From assembly GCF_019752095.1 (NCBI RefSeq), contig NZ_JAIEMO010000003.1, positions 62,001 to 126,000 on the forward strand: DNA of 64,000 nucleotides. The letters run 5' to 3'. Position 1 is the stretch's first letter; each line of letters starts with the position of its first letter. This document shows positions 24,924 through 34,584 of this stretch, piece after piece. Source of the DNA: Nitrosomonas sp. GTDB lineage: Bacteria; Pseudomonadota; Gammaproteobacteria; Burkholderiales; Nitrosomonadaceae. Made by a program: the position numbers and the translations under genes. The notes under the pieces are model-generated. The model was not told the origin of the DNA, did no database searches, and saw only the letters and a program-made list of their open reading frames with translations.

Positions 24924-26699
24924 TCAGGATGAGACTGCCTGTTCGACTATCACATCGGCCAGTTTTTTTTGCAACTGTCGGGCTTGCGTGATAGTGGACT
25001 TGAGTTGGTCGCAGAGAGCCATCAATTCATCGACTTTGGTTACGATGCGGTATTGTTCGGCAAGAGGAGGTAAAGGGATAAGCGCGTTATTTAATTTTGC
25101 CAATGTAACTCGAGTAATTGCCACGCCAGTCATTTCTGCGCGCATTTCTGCATAAAATAGTGGAGAAGTTATGGTCTTAAGTAAAAATTGATTATTTGTT
25201 CCAACACTTGGTTTCAATAAGGCAACGCTCGAAAGCATACTAAACGGTTCATCAAGAGTATTTATCGTTGCGATACCAGTAGTAGCACCATCCTTTATGT
25301 ATAAAATATCCCCTAAAACAGGATCACAACGACCATAAATTTCATTATGGACAGTTTTAGTAACATATGTAATCTCAGAAAGATCAATCCCCGAAGATTT
25401 GATATTCTTGGCTGAAATATATTTGAAAGCTTCTTTTTGAATATTTGGAGGTGAGTGATGAGTTCCATCTGTAATTTTTATTAGGACATTTCCTAACCTG
25501 ACCCATCTCCACCCCTGCGGCAATTCAAACGGTTTTTCCTCATCCGTAATCGGCGGCAATGGTTTATTTTTTTTGATCTCCCCTTCAGCCACCAGCCTGG
25601 TTTTTTCCGCCTGTATGCGCTTGAGCAATTCGCTGGCGGGTTCATCGTTCGGGTCTTGCGGTACGAGTTTGCCCATTACCGCCAGTTGCAGCAGGGTTTG
25701 TTTGAGCGCGTCGATACTGGCTTCGGTGGTGAACAGCGACTCGAAATGCGTTGCAATGCGCTGCCAGTTGACGCTGAAGTCATCCGCGCTGTGTGATTGG
25801 GTCAATGTGCCGAGCAGGTGATTCACCAGTTTCTCGTGAGCTTCGGCGGCGTTGTTGTGCTGCGACTCCAGTTGATCACATAGCGCCATCAGTTCATCGA
25901 CTTTGGCGACAATGCGGTGTTGTTCAGAGAGAGAGGGGAGCGGAATTAAGAATTTTTCTAAATCAGTAGCAGATAAATTCGGTTGAGCTGTTCCATTATC
26001 ATATTTCTTAATCATTTGATAAGACAAAGGACTATCAAAGTAATCAACAAAATAATGATGACTCAGATAAGGATAAATCCTAATAATTACAAGCGAGGAT
26101 GCAATAGCCCCCGTATCAAAGCCTTCTACAATTGCTGATTTACCTAAAGAGCCTCTAAGACAATAAAGAATATCACCATTAAAAAATTTACCACTCCTTA
26201 GCAAATCATATCGCTCTTGTGTAATGTATGTCATTTCATAACGATTTATGCGGCCGTCCTCCAGATGGCCTGCATTAACAAATGGGATTCCTTTTTCTAC
26301 TAAGACTGATTTATTTGGATAATTTTTGCTCCTATCTCCATTCTCAAGGCGGCATAGATCTCCTAACTTCCCCCATACCCATCCCTGCGGCAATTCAAAC
26401 GGCTTTTCCTCATCGCTTATCGGCGGCAATGGTTTATCTTTCTTGATCTTGCCTTCAGATATCAATCTGGCTTTTTCTGCTTGTATGCGCTTGAACAATT
26501 CACTGGCCGGTTCATCGTTCGGATCTTGCGGCACCAGTTGGCCGCGAACGGCCAGTTCCAAAATCAGCGCGCGCAGTTTTTGAATGCCGTACACGCTGCT
26601 GCCATTTCCGCCGCTGCGGCCACGGCCTGATTTCTTTTCTGTTGCGGCGCTGGTCCAGATGTCGAGTTGCTCGGTCAGTATTGACGGGATGGCACTCAT
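24924..26699 (-). CDS. hsdS: HsdS, type I restriction-modification specificity subunit
   Basis: 591 aa with two target-recognition domains. Seen: two half-repeats, each a conserved helical spacer followed by a variable domain. The spacer appears as ELAVRGQLVPQDPNDEPASE to FELPQGWVWGKLGDL and again as QLAVMGKLVPQDPNDEPASE to FELPQGWRWVRLGNV. Each variable domain ends in a conserved LPSLSEQHRIVAKVDELMAL / LPPLAEQYRIVTKVDELMAL. The variable domains read different half-sites and so define a bipartite DNA target. The gene overlaps hsdM by 4 bp. The two copies of the spacer DNA are exactly 870 bases apart and in frame, so recombination could delete or exchange a recognition domain. Confidence 0.94.
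   Translation of the reverse strand: MSAIPSILTEQLDIWTSAATEKKSGRGRSGGNGSSVYGIQKLRALILELAVRGQLVPQDPNDEPASELFKRIQAEKARLISEGKIKKDKPLPPISDEEKPFELPQGWVWGKLGDLCRLENGDRSKNYPNKSVLVEKGIPFVNAGHLEDGRINRYEMTYITQERYDLLRSGKFFNGDILYCLRGSLGKSAIVEGFDTGAIASSLVIIRIYPYLSHHYFVDYFDSPLSYQMIKKYDNGTAQPNLSATDLEKFLIPLPSLSEQHRIVAKVDELMALCDQLESQHNNAAEAHEKLVNHLLGTLTQSHSADDFSVNWQRIATHFESLFTTEASIDALKQTLLQLAVMGKLVPQDPNDEPASELLKRIQAEKTRLVAEGEIKKNKPLPPITDEEKPFELPQGWRWVRLGNVLIKITDGTHHSPPNIQKEAFKYISAKNIKSSGIDLSEITYVTKTVHNEIYGRCDPVLGDILYIKDGATTGIATINTLDEPFSMLSSVALLKPSVGTNNQFLLKTITSPLFYAEMRAEMTGVAITRVTLAKLNNALIPLPPLAEQYRIVTKVDELMALCDQLKSTITQARQLQKKLADVIVEQAVSS
25513..25690 (-). repeat. direct repeat copy 1 inside hsdS
   Basis: This stretch, beginning CCCTGCGGCAATTCAAACGG on the plus strand, is closely similar to 26383-26560 over roughly 150 bases with an offset of exactly 870. 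It encodes the conserved spacer ahead of the second recognition domain. Confidence 0.8.
26383..26560 (-). repeat. direct repeat copy 2 inside hsdS
   Basis: Partner of the 25513-25690 copy. It encodes the conserved spacer ahead of the first recognition domain; the two copies differ at scattered, mostly synonymous or conservative positions. Confidence 0.8.
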
Positions 26700-28171
26700 G
26701 CCTTGTCCGCTCGGTTCAGCGCCTGATTCAGTATGTTTTTCAACTGTCCGCGCAGCGCGGCGATGTCATTTTGAATCGCGTTGTATTGTGCCAGCAGCAC
26801 TTCGGGATCGTGGATTTCCTGCTCACCCACGTGCGGGTTTTTGCAATCCAGGTTGTAGTTGCGCGCCTGAATGTCTTGCAGATCGACTTTCCAGGCAAAT
26901 TCATTCGACTCTCGCTGCTTGAAGCCGTCGGCCTCAATGCCCCACCAGGCGGCCTCGGCGTCGAATTCTTCAATTTTCATCGGTTTGGTTTTGTTGTAGC
27001 TTTTCACGCCCGGAGGGTACGGATGCTCGTAAAACCAGATGTGCCGGGTGGGCGTGCCTTTGGTGAAAAACAGCAGGTTGGTCTTGATGCCGGTGTAGGG
27101 ACTGAACACGCCATTGGGCAGGCGCACGAGGGTGTGCAGGTTGCATTCTTGCAGCAGTTTTTCCTTGATGCGGGTTTTAATGCCTTCGCCGAACAGGAAG
27201 CCGTCGGGTAAAACCAGTGCGGCACGGCCACCCGGTTTGAGCAGTTGCATGATCAATACTAAAAACAGATCGGCGGTTTCGCGGGTGCGGAACGCGGTCG
27301 GGAAATTGGTTTCGATACCGTCTTCTTCCATGCCGCCAAACGGCGGATTGGTGACCACCGCATCCACGCGTTCCTTGGGTGTCCAGCTGATCAGCGGGCG
27401 ACTCAGCGAGTTGTCGTGGCGGATGTTGATCGGCACGTCGATGCCGTGCAGAATCATGTTGGTAGTGCACAGCAAATGCGGCAGCGGTTTTTTCTCGATG
27501 CCGAAAATGCTGGCCTGGAGCTGCGCTTCATCGTCCACCGTTTTCACGTCGTGTTTGCGCATGTGTTCAATGGCACAGGCGAGAAAACCGCCGGTGCCAC
27601 AGGCCGGGTCCATGATTTTTTCGCCCAGGCGCGGGTTGACCATCCGCACCATGAATTCGGTGACCGCGCGCGGGGTGTAAAACTCACCCGCATTGCCGGC
27701 TGCCTGCAAATCGCGCAGCAGTTGTTCGTACATGTCGCCGAACAAATGGCGTTGCTGGGCTTTGTTGAAATCGACGCCTTCCTGAATTTTGTTGACCACC
27801 TGCCGGATTAACTGGCCGGATTTCATATAGTTGTAGGCATCTTCAAACACCGAGCGGATCACATAGGCGCGCTGATCGCCGCCTTTGGCTTGCAGTTGTT
27901 GCAAGGCCGGAAACAAATCATTATCGAGAAACTGTTTCAGCGCATCGCCGGTCATGCCTTCGGCATCAGCTGCCCAGTTGCGCCAGCGGTATTGTTGCGG
28001 CAACGGCGATTGGTAGCTTTCTTCCAGCACCTCCCATTCACTTTCGCGGTCGTCAAAAATTTTGAGGAACAGCATCCAGACCAGTTGGCTCAGGCGCTGG
28101 GCGTCACCGTCGACGCCGACATCCTTGCGCATGATGTCCTGGATGGATTTAATGGTGGTTGAAATGCTCAT
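26696..28171 (-). CDS. hsdM: HsdM, type I restriction-modification N6-adenine methyltransferase
   Basis: 491 aa, full length. Seen: an N-terminal HsdM helical domain (IKSIQDIMRKDVGVDGDAQR), the SAM-binding motif MDPACGTGGFLACAIEHM and the catalytic NPPFGGMEED, the NPPF motif of N6-adenine methylases. It would methylate adenine at the site chosen by HsdS. It overlaps hsdS by 4 bp and follows hsdR by 27 bases. Confidence 0.95.
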   Translation of the reverse strand: MSISTTIKSIQDIMRKDVGVDGDAQRLSQLVWMLFLKIFDDRESEWEVLEESYQSPLPQQYRWRNWAADAEGMTGDALKQFLDNDLFPALQQLQAKGGDQRAYVIRSVFEDAYNYMKSGQLIRQVVNKIQEGVDFNKAQQRHLFGDMYEQLLRDLQAAGNAGEFYTPRAVTEFMVRMVNPRLGEKIMDPACGTGGFLACAIEHMRKHDVKTVDDEAQLQASIFGIEKKPLPHLLCTTNMILHGIDVPINIRHDNSLSRPLISWTPKERVDAVVTNPPFGGMEEDGIETNFPTAFRTRETADLFLVLIMQLLKPGGRAALVLPDGFLFGEGIKTRIKEKLLQECNLHTLVRLPNGVFSPYTGIKTNLLFFTKGTPTRHIWFYEHPYPPGVKSYNKTKPMKIEEFDAEAAWWGIEADGFKQRESNEFAWKVDLQDIQARNYNLDCKNPHVGEQEIHDPEVLLAQYNAIQNDIAALRGQLKNILNQALNRADKA

Positions 28172-28198
28172 CAGTTTTATTCTTTGGGGTCAGGTTAG

Positions 28199-30562
28199 TC
28201 AGGCGTAGAGATTTTGTTCCAGCTCGTGCAAGGCTTTCAAGTAGGCGGTTTTGCCGCCAAAGACAGAGACCAGCTCGCTGGCCGTGCCCATGTCTTTGAA
28301 TGGATCGAGCGTCAATACTTTGATGTCTTCGATGTTTTCAATGCCGGTATCGGCGTATTTTTCCAGCAGATTTTCCAGCACTTGACGCACCGGTTCGCTG
28401 TATTTGGCAAAGTAGTTGCGCTTTTTCACCTTCTCGGCGCGTTCGCGGCGGGTCAGCGGCGGCTGGTCAAAGGCGACATGGCAGATCAGGTCGAATGCGT
28501 CAAAATCCTTGCCCACTTCGTCCGCCAATGGCTCGAGCAATATGCCGTGTTGCTGCAGTTCCTGCAGAATGGTCGCCTTGCGCTCGGACTGGCTCCAGCG
28601 GCGCAGGAATTCATCGAGTGACGCGTAATCTTTGCGCACGGTCTGGCGGGTGTAATCCTTCAGCGATTCGGTGATCAACTTGCCTTCCGGTCCGTAATAC
28701 TGCACGCGCTCGGCGATGACATGCACGGTGACGTCGCCGATTACGTATTTCACTCGCCCGGGATCGCGCTCTTCAAAGCTCTCCCCGGTTTCCCCATGCT
28801 CCAGCGGAAGAAGCGGGTTGCCGTTTTGATCGAAGTCAATGCCGAATTCTTGATCCGGCGGCACGGGGGATTCATCGCTTCCCGGTTCATAAATCATCAC
28901 CGGTTCGCCGTCAAAATCCTTGTCGGCAAATAGCTCGGTTGCTTTCTTGAAGTCCATGATGGTGAACCAGAACTTGCCATAATCTTCGTTGATGCGGGTG
29001 CCGCGTCCGATGATTTGCTTGAATTCGGTCATCGATTTGATATGCTGATCCAGCACCACCAGTTTGCAGGTTTGCGCATCGACGCCGGTGGTCATCAACT
29101 TGGAAGTGGTGGCGATCACCGGGTAACGTTCCTCCGGATTGATGAAGTTGTCCAGCTCTGCCTTGCCTTCGATGTCATCGCCGGTAATGCGCATGACGTA
29201 TTTGCGGTTTTCCCTGATCCGTTCGGGATTGAGATTCACCAAAGCCTGGCGCATGCGCTCGGCGTGGTCGATGTCGTCACAGAACACAATGGTCTTGGCG
29301 TAGGGATCGGTTGCCGTCAGAAATTCGGTGATTTTCCGGGCGACCAGTTCGGTGCGCTGTTCCAGCACCAGCGTGCGATCCATATCGTTCAGGTTGTAGA
29401 TGCGGTCTTCAATCATCTCGCCATGCTTGTCGGTCTGGCCTTTGCTGGGGCGCCAGCCTTGCAGGTCTTTGTCAATATCAATGCGCACGACTTTGTAGGG
29501 TGCCAGAAAACCATCCTCGATGCCTTGTTTCAACGTGTAGCTATAGACCGGATCGCCAAAGTAATGAATGCTGGAAACATCGCGGGTTTCTTTCGGCGTG
29601 GCGGTTAAACCGATATGCGTCGCGGAGGAAAAGTAATCCAGAATCTCGCGCCAGGCGGAATCTTCCGCGGCGCTGCCGCGATGGCACTCATCAATCACAA
29701 TCAGGTCGAAGAAATCCGGCGAGAATTGCTTGTAGATGTTTTGCGCCTCTTCGCTGCCGGTGACGGCTTGATACAGCGACAGGTAAATCTCGTAGCTTTT
29801 GTCGATCTGGCGTTTGCTGATCTTGGTCATCGCTGCGCCAAATGGTTTGAAATCGTTATTCTTGGTTTGATCGACCAGAATATTGCGGTCAGCCAGAAAC
29901 AGGATGCGCTTTTTCGTGCCGGATTTCCACAGCCGCCAGATGATCTGAAATGCAGTGTACGTTTTGCCCGTGCCGGTTGCCATGACCAATAAAATGCGTT
30001 GCTGGCCTTTTGCCACCGCTTCCACGGTGTGGTTGATGGCATTGGCCTGGTAATAGCGCGGGGCACGACCGGTGCCGTCATCAAAGTACGACATTTCGAC
30101 CGTATGGCGCGCCTGGGCTGTTTCCAGCCCTTTCCATTGGCAATAGCGCTGCCACAGTTGCGCCGGGGATGGAAACTCATCCAGCGTCAGCGCCTGCTCG
30201 ATCCGATTGGTTAGTCCGGTGCGGTCGTGCAGCAGAAAACCATCGCCATTGGAGCTCAATACAAACGGTACCTCCAGCGTTTCAGCATAATCCAGCGCCT
30301 GCTGCATACCGGCACCCACGCTGCAATTATTATCCTTGGCCTCGATCACGGCCAATGGAATATTGGATTTGTAATACAGAATATAGTCAGCGCGCTTCTG
30401 TGCGCCACGCGTGTGCAACTTGCCGCGCACGATAATACGGCCTTTGGTGAAACCGACTTCCTCCCGGATCTGGCTGTGCAAATCCCATCCGGCTCTGATA
30501 ATGGCGGGCGTGATGTATTTGGTGCAGATATCGCGTTCTGAAAGGCTTTTTTTGTCGCTCAT
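28199..30562 (-). CDS. hsdR: HsdR, type I restriction endonuclease/translocase (EcoEI-like)
   Basis: 787 aa, the shorter EcoEI-type length. Seen: the nuclease domain with Asp59 and E74-A-K76 (RADYILYY and AVIEAKDNN); the helicase motor with Walker [10 protein letters not shown] at about 194-202 and the DEAH-like DECHRG at about 291; then helicase motif VI at [14 protein letters not shown]; and an EcoEI-type C-terminal region. All catalytic motifs are intact. It is the first gene of hsdR-hsdM-hsdS-sulfotransferase and starts opposite a 0.23-kb gap. Confidence 0.94.
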   Translation of the reverse strand: MSDKKSLSERDICTKYITPAIIRAGWDLHSQIREEVGFTKGRIIVRGKLHTRGAQKRADYILYYKSNIPLAVIEAKDNNCSVGAGMQQALDYAETLEVPFVLSSNGDGFLLHDRTGLTNRIEQALTLDEFPSPAQLWQRYCQWKGLETAQARHTVEMSYFDDGTGRAPRYYQANAINHTVEAVAKGQQRILLVMATGTGKTYTAFQIIWRLWKSGTKKRILFLADRNILVDQTKNNDFKPFGAAMTKISKRQIDKSYEIYLSLYQAVTGSEEAQNIYKQFSPDFFDLIVIDECHRGSAAEDSAWREILDYFSSATHIGLTATPKETRDVSSIHYFGDPVYSYTLKQGIEDGFLAPYKVVRIDIDKDLQGWRPSKGQTDKHGEMIEDRIYNLNDMDRTLVLEQRTELVARKITEFLTATDPYAKTIVFCDDIDHAERMRQALVNLNPERIRENRKYVMRITGDDIEGKAELDNFINPEERYPVIATTSKLMTTGVDAQTCKLVVLDQHIKSMTEFKQIIGRGTRINEDYGKFWFTIMDFKKATELFADKDFDGEPVMIYEPGSDESPVPPDQEFGIDFDQNGNPLLPLEHGETGESFEERDPGRVKYVIGDVTVHVIAERVQYYGPEGKLITESLKDYTRQTVRKDYASLDEFLRRWSQSERKATILQELQQHGILLEPLADEVGKDFDAFDLICHVAFDQPPLTRRERAEKVKKRNYFAKYSEPVRQVLENLLEKYADTGIENIEDIKVLTLDPFKDMGTASELVSVFGGKTAYLKALHELEQNLYA

Positions 30563-30793
30563 GCTTGTCGGATGGTTCTTTTATTATCGTTCAATGATAT
30601 TTTATTGATAAGCTGCAAGACTAGGAATCTGAAACAATAGGCTGAGGATTAAAGCATATCAGTTTTAAATTGGCTATCACTATGGATTTCCGATCAGATG
30701 TTGGTAGCGTGAAGTGTGTATGCCGGGGATGGAGGTTGATGCACTTAACTCAATTTTTTAGGATAAAAAAGTAAAGATGAAAAGATTGACATC

Positions 30794-31444
30794 ATGAAAA
30801 AGCACTCCCGTTACATCCCGGCCTTGCATTATCACTGGCTGACGCGCTGGTACGATCCCATGATGCGATGGTTTTTTCCGGAATCGGGAATCCATGCAAA
30901 CTTGATTGCGCAGGCCCATATCGAGCCTGAACAAACCGTGCTGGATGTCGGCTGCGGCACGGGTACGCTGACATTACTGATCAAACAGGCCCATCCGAGC
31001 GTTGCCATGTATGGATTGGATATTGATGTTGAAATCCTGCAGATTGCGCAACGAAAAGCCAGACAGGCCGCACAAAACATTCTGTGGCAGCAGGGCTCAG
31101 CCACCGGCTTGCCTTACCCGGACCAAAGTTTTGACCATGTGTGCGCCAGTCTGTTACTGCACCATTTGACACGGCAAGACAAGCAACTCATGCTGCGGGA
31201 GGCATTGCGCGTACTGAAACCCGGTGGCACGTTGCATGTGGTGGATTTCGACACGCCGCATGATTTCGGCATGCAGTTGATTTCCTGGTTAATGCGCTGG
31301 TTTGAAGAGATACACGATAACGTTCTGGGGCTGTTACCGGTTTTTATGGCAAATGCCGGATTTCATCCGGTTGAAGCAATTACACATCATCGCACCGTTG
31401 CCGGCACGATTGCGCTATACCGTGCCGTTAAACCAGCCGCCTGA
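30794..31444 (+). CDS. class I SAM-dependent methyltransferase
   Basis: 216 aa. Seen: motif I VLDVGCGTGTLTLLIKQAHP at about residues 50-69, LDIDVEIL at the end of strand 2, and the FDHVCASLLLHHLTRQDKQL and LREALRVLKPGGTLHVVDFD stretches typical of Methyltransf_11/25 (UbiE-like) proteins. The ribosome-binding site is weak. The substrate is unknown; it is close to another methyltransferase gene (82 bases downstream), which may be chance. Confidence 0.8.
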   Translation: MKKHSRYIPALHYHWLTRWYDPMMRWFFPESGIHANLIAQAHIEPEQTVLDVGCGTGTLTLLIKQAHPSVAMYGLDIDVEILQIAQRKARQAAQNILWQQGSATGLPYPDQSFDHVCASLLLHHLTRQDKQLMLREALRVLKPGGTLHVVDFDTPHDFGMQLISWLMRWFEEIHDNVLGLLPVFMANAGFHPVEAITHHRTVAGTIALYRAVKPAA

Positions 31445-31525
31445 GATCCGTGGCGCGTTTTTCAAACAAATGATTCTGGCAAAAAGAATCTGTTAATCTA
31501 GCGGCTTTTCAAATAAGAGACCGAT

Positions 31526-32092
31526 ATGCCATTTAGTAACAGCAGTCAACTCAGCGCCATTATTGGCTTTGCAGAGCAACAAAACCCTCAGTCCATTCTT
31601 GATGTGGGCGTTGGTATGGGTCAGTATGGTTTTTTGTTGCGCACGAATTTAGAGAATATCAATCTGTTTGAGATTAATGGTGCAACTGCAAGGCAACGGA
31701 AACGGGAGCAATGGAAAATTAAAATTGATGGCATCGAAGGGTACCCTGGCTATGCGACCCCTGTGCACGAATATGCCTATAACAATTTGATGATCGGCAA
31801 TGCCTTGACCTTACTTCCATCTTTGGCGGATGATGCTTATGATCTTGTGCTTGCCATTGATATACTGGAGCACTTGGATAAAAATCCAGGCAAGTATTTT
31901 CTGGAACAATGTTTGCGAGTGTGCAAAGGTTCTGTACTTATCAGTACGCCTAAGGAATTTTGCGAGCAAGAAGTGGCTGCCAACCCTTTGGAAAATCATC
32001 GATCACATTGGACTGAAGAAGACCTTAGGTCTTGTGGTTTTGTGAATTTCTTGCCCGATTCATTGAACTGGATTGCAATTGCTAGAAAATGA
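31526..32092 (+). CDS. methyltransferase-domain protein
   Basis: 188 aa, preceded by AAGAGA. Seen: SILDVGVGMGQYGFLLRTNL at about residues 20-39 as a SAM-binding loop, DAYDLVLAIDILEHLDKNPG, then LRVCKGSVLISTPKEF and an end NWIAIARK. This is the order of strands of a small class I methyltransferase of unknown substrate. The motif EQEVAANPLENHRSHWTEED resembles O-methyltransferases acting on saccharide or lipid intermediates, but I would not assign it. Confidence 0.7.
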   Translation: MPFSNSSQLSAIIGFAEQQNPQSILDVGVGMGQYGFLLRTNLENINLFEINGATARQRKREQWKIKIDGIEGYPGYATPVHEYAYNNLMIGNALTLLPSLADDAYDLVLAIDILEHLDKNPGKYFLEQCLRVCKGSVLISTPKEFCEQEVAANPLENHRSHWTEEDLRSCGFVNFLPDSLNWIAIARK

Positions 32093-32225
32093 TCGGGAGA
32101 TAGTTGTTGCGTATCACAAAAATCATGGTCTTACTAAAGAATCCACATCAGGAATTATTTGGAATCAATAGCATAGATTTCTCATCGCGCTCGAAATAGC
32201 AGTTGGACGGTTATTCAAATGCACC

Positions 32226-32843
32226 TTAATATTCGACCGGCAACGGATCCAAACTGCGCCACAAGTACCAGGTTGCGACCGAGCGCCAAGGTTGCCAGGG
32301 CTGGGCGAGTTCGATCATGGTTTTCTTGTCAATGCTTTGTTTGTCGAAGTAGTGCAAGCTGATCGCGCGCTGCAGACCAATGTCATCGAGCGGCAGCACA
32401 TCCGGGCGCTGCAAGTGAAAAATCAGGAACATTTCCGCAGTCCAGCGTCCAATTCCTTTTATTTGGCTCAATTGCGTGATGATGGTTTCATCGTCCATGT
32501 TGCTCCAACTGGTTTCGTTCAAATTTCCTTCCATAAAATTCCGTGACAAATCCTGCAGGTAAGTTATTTTTCTTGCGGAAAGTCCGCAGGCTCGTAATAA
32601 ATCCGGTTCTTTTGCAGCGATCGCGCGCGGCTCGATGTCAGGAATAGCTATGACAACTTTTTGCCAGACGCTTTCGGCGGCTTTGACGGAAATCTGCTGT
32701 CCGACGATGGAGCGCGCCAGCGTGGTGAAAGCACAGCCGCGCGAAGTCAGCGTGCCACCCTCAAACTGCTGAATCAATTGCAGCATGATTTGATCGCAGG
32801 CGGCTAATTCCTGTGTTGCTTGTGTCCAGTACTCGGGTGTCAT
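32226..32843 (-). CDS. DNA-3-methyladenine glycosylase II, AlkA-like (HhH-GPD)
   Basis: 205 aa. Seen: an N-terminal helix bundle (TTLARSIVGQQISVKAAESV), the helix-hairpin-helix LSQIKGIGRWTAEMFLIFHL at about 126-145 and the catalytic Asp in RPDVLPLDDIGLQRAI. This is the compact AlkA/MAG type that excises alkylated purines in base-excision repair. It is shorter than E. coli AlkA because the N-terminal TBP-like domain is absent. Monocistronic, convergent with the methyltransferase gene. Confidence 0.88.
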   Translation of the reverse strand: MTPEYWTQATQELAACDQIMLQLIQQFEGGTLTSRGCAFTTLARSIVGQQISVKAAESVWQKVVIAIPDIEPRAIAAKEPDLLRACGLSARKITYLQDLSRNFMEGNLNETSWSNMDDETIITQLSQIKGIGRWTAEMFLIFHLQRPDVLPLDDIGLQRAISLHYFDKQSIDKKTMIELAQPWQPWRSVATWYLWRSLDPLPVEY

Positions 32844-33058
32844 ATTTGTAATAAGGTGGGGAAATTAATTGAAGCGGATGCGTAATTTTTACAGGCTAAT
32901 ACAGCTTCATTGGGATCATTATCGCAGTAAAATCGATAATGTACTTCTGGTTTTTCTTCTATCTATCTTATTTATTTGAATAATTTACTACCTATTCTGC
33001 TGTAACTGGCGTCACATTTAAGTCTTTGTCATATAACTATAAAAACCCAATTTCTTAC

Positions 33059-33087
33059 TTGACTATCTAGAATTTATTGATTAAAGT
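33059..33087 (+). promoter_or_regulatory. candidate promoter of the dcw cluster (Pmra)
   Basis: TTGACT (33059-33064) and TAAAGT (33082-33087) are separated by 17 bases. The -10 is adjacent to the first of the MraZ boxes, so MraZ binding would block this promoter or its start site. Position and spacing are good; the -10 is not perfect. Confidence 0.6.
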
Positions 33088-33130
33088 GGGAAGCAGTGGG
33101 GAAATATGGGGAAATGTGGGAAAATTTGGC
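33087..33130 (+). promoter_or_regulatory. MraZ operator: four TGGGN boxes at 10-bp period, plus a degenerate fifth
   Basis: TGGG occurs at 33087, 33097, 33107 and 33117, and a weaker TGGC at 33127, all on the same face of the helix with exactly 10 bases between them. TGGGN boxes with 5-base spacers are the known MraZ binding site, usually three copies. The array lies between the promoter and mraZ and indicates autoregulation of the whole cluster. Confidence 0.9.
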
Positions 33131-33169
33131 GCACCTCAATGAATTTTCCCCGTTATATGAGGAGACAGC

Positions 33170-33616
33170 ATGTTTCGTGGCGTCACGCAGCTCAGTCTGG
33201 ATGCAAAAGGTAGGCTTGCGATACCCGCAAGATACCGTGACGAACTGATGTCTACCTGCTCAGGACACTTGATTGTAACTGTTGATCCTTCAAAGTGTTT
33301 ATTAATTTATCCTTATCCAGCCTGGGAACCAATAGAACAAAAACTCAATAGTCTCTCCAGTTTTAGTCCTGCGTCTCGTAATTTGCAGAGATTGATGGTG
33401 GGTAGCGCCAGCGATGTCGAGATGGATGCTGCCGGCCGCATTTTGCTATCTCCGTCGCTACGTCAGTTTGCTGACCTGTCCAAAGATGTGGTTTTGGTTG
33501 GACAAGGCACGAAGTTTGAACTGTGGAACGAAACACAATGGAATTTACAAATCGAAATTGCACTGGCATTCAAGGATGGCGATATGCCGCCTGAGCTGGA
33601 AGGATTCTCGCTGTAA
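33170..33616 (+). CDS. mraZ: MraZ, transcriptional regulator of the dcw cluster
   Basis: 148 aa. Seen: two SpoVT-AbrB-like swapped-hairpin domains, LSLDAKGRLAIPARYRDEL and VEMDAAGRILLSPSLRQFAD, each with the DAxGR signature. GAGGAG lies 7 bases before the ATG. It forms a ring that binds the TGGGN repeats upstream and represses or tunes division and wall genes. First gene of the cluster, followed after 21 bases by rsmH. Confidence 0.97.
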   Translation: MFRGVTQLSLDAKGRLAIPARYRDELMSTCSGHLIVTVDPSKCLLIYPYPAWEPIEQKLNSLSSFSPASRNLQRLMVGSASDVEMDAAGRILLSPSLRQFADLSKDVVLVGQGTKFELWNETQWNLQIEIALAFKDGDMPPELEGFSL

Positions 33617-33637
33617 TTGATGGGATAAAGGGAATAA

Positions 33638-34579
33638 ATGCATATCCCGGTGTTGTTGCACGCAGCCGTTGATGCATTGGCGTTAAAACCGGATGGGATC
33701 TATGTGGATGCAACGTTTGGGCGCGGTGGGCATAGTCGATTAATCTTGTCGAAATTGGGCGAACGTGGTCGGCTCATTGCTTTAGATAGAGATCCCTCCG
33801 CAGTATTGTCAGGTGAAGCTATTGCGGACAAACGATTTTGTATTCGCCATGGTAGTTTCTCCAGAATGCGGGAGATTCTGCAGACTATGGAGATTTCGCA
33901 GATCGACGGCGTGCTGCTGGATTTAGGTGTGTCATCACCGCAGTTGGAAGAAATTTCGCGCGGATTCAGCTTTCGGTCAGCGGGACCGCTCGATATGCGC
34001 ATGGATACCAGCAGTGGACAGACTGCAGCAGAGTGGTTGGCAACCGTAGCGGAAAATCAATTGGAATGGGTGATTAAAGAGTATGGAGAAGAACGGTTTG
34101 CTAGACAGATTGCACGAGCGATTATTGCGGCAAGAGCGCAGCAGCCTATTGTTACCACGCTACAACTTGCTGAGATTGTCGCAGCAGTCGTTCGTACGCG
34201 GCAGCGAGACAAAAAACGCCATCCGGCGACGCGTACTTTCCAGGCAATACGGATTTATCTCAATCAAGAGCTTGAGGAATTGGCATTGGTCTTGCCGCAA
34301 TGCGTGGATTTATTGAGGCCGGGTGGACGATTGGTAGTGATTAGTTTTCATTCTCTGGAGGATCGGATGGTGAAGCAATTTATCCGGGCAGCAGCCAACA
34401 CTGACGAGCTGCCACGCGGAGTGCCGATACGGGAAAAAGAGTTGCAACGGTTCAGTAAGCAAACATTGCGATTGGTAGGTCGGGCAATTCGTTCAGATGA
34501 GCTTGAGGTGGCCGAGAATGTCCGGTCAAGGAGCGCAGTGATGCGTGTGAGTGAAAGAATCCAATTAAACAACAGGTAA
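33638..34579 (+). CDS. rsmH: RsmH (MraW), 16S rRNA m4C1402 methyltransferase
   Basis: 313 aa. Seen: the SAM loop YVDATFGRGGHSRLILSKLG, the family motif IDGVLLDLGVSSPQLEEISR with GFSFRSAGPLDMRMD, and the C-terminal LRPGGRLVVISFHSLEDRMV. It methylates N4 of cytidine 1402 in 16S rRNA. AAGGGA precedes the ATG. Its place between mraZ and ftsL is universal. Confidence 0.96.
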   Translation: MHIPVLLHAAVDALALKPDGIYVDATFGRGGHSRLILSKLGERGRLIALDRDPSAVLSGEAIADKRFCIRHGSFSRMREILQTMEISQIDGVLLDLGVSSPQLEEISRGFSFRSAGPLDMRMDTSSGQTAAEWLATVAENQLEWVIKEYGEERFARQIARAIIAARAQQPIVTTLQLAEIVAAVVRTRQRDKKRHPATRTFQAIRIYLNQELEELALVLPQCVDLLRPGGRLVVISFHSLEDRMVKQFIRAAANTDELPRGVPIREKELQRFSKQTLRLVGRAIRSDELEVAENVRSRSAVMRVSERIQLNNR

Positions 34580-34584
34580 ATAAA

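Noticed and set aside
24919..26699. Possible frameshift or gene fusion in hsdS because of its two similar halves
   Set aside because: Two half-repeats are normal for HsdS; the frame is continuous and both recognition domains are complete.
27114..29992. Long plus-strand frames opposite hsdM and hsdR
   Set aside because: Antisense shadows of intact restriction genes; no domain or start signals.
33087..33130. Regular short repeats considered as a CRISPR or minisatellite
   Set aside because: Period of 10 bases with TGGGN, next to mraZ; this is the MraZ operator.
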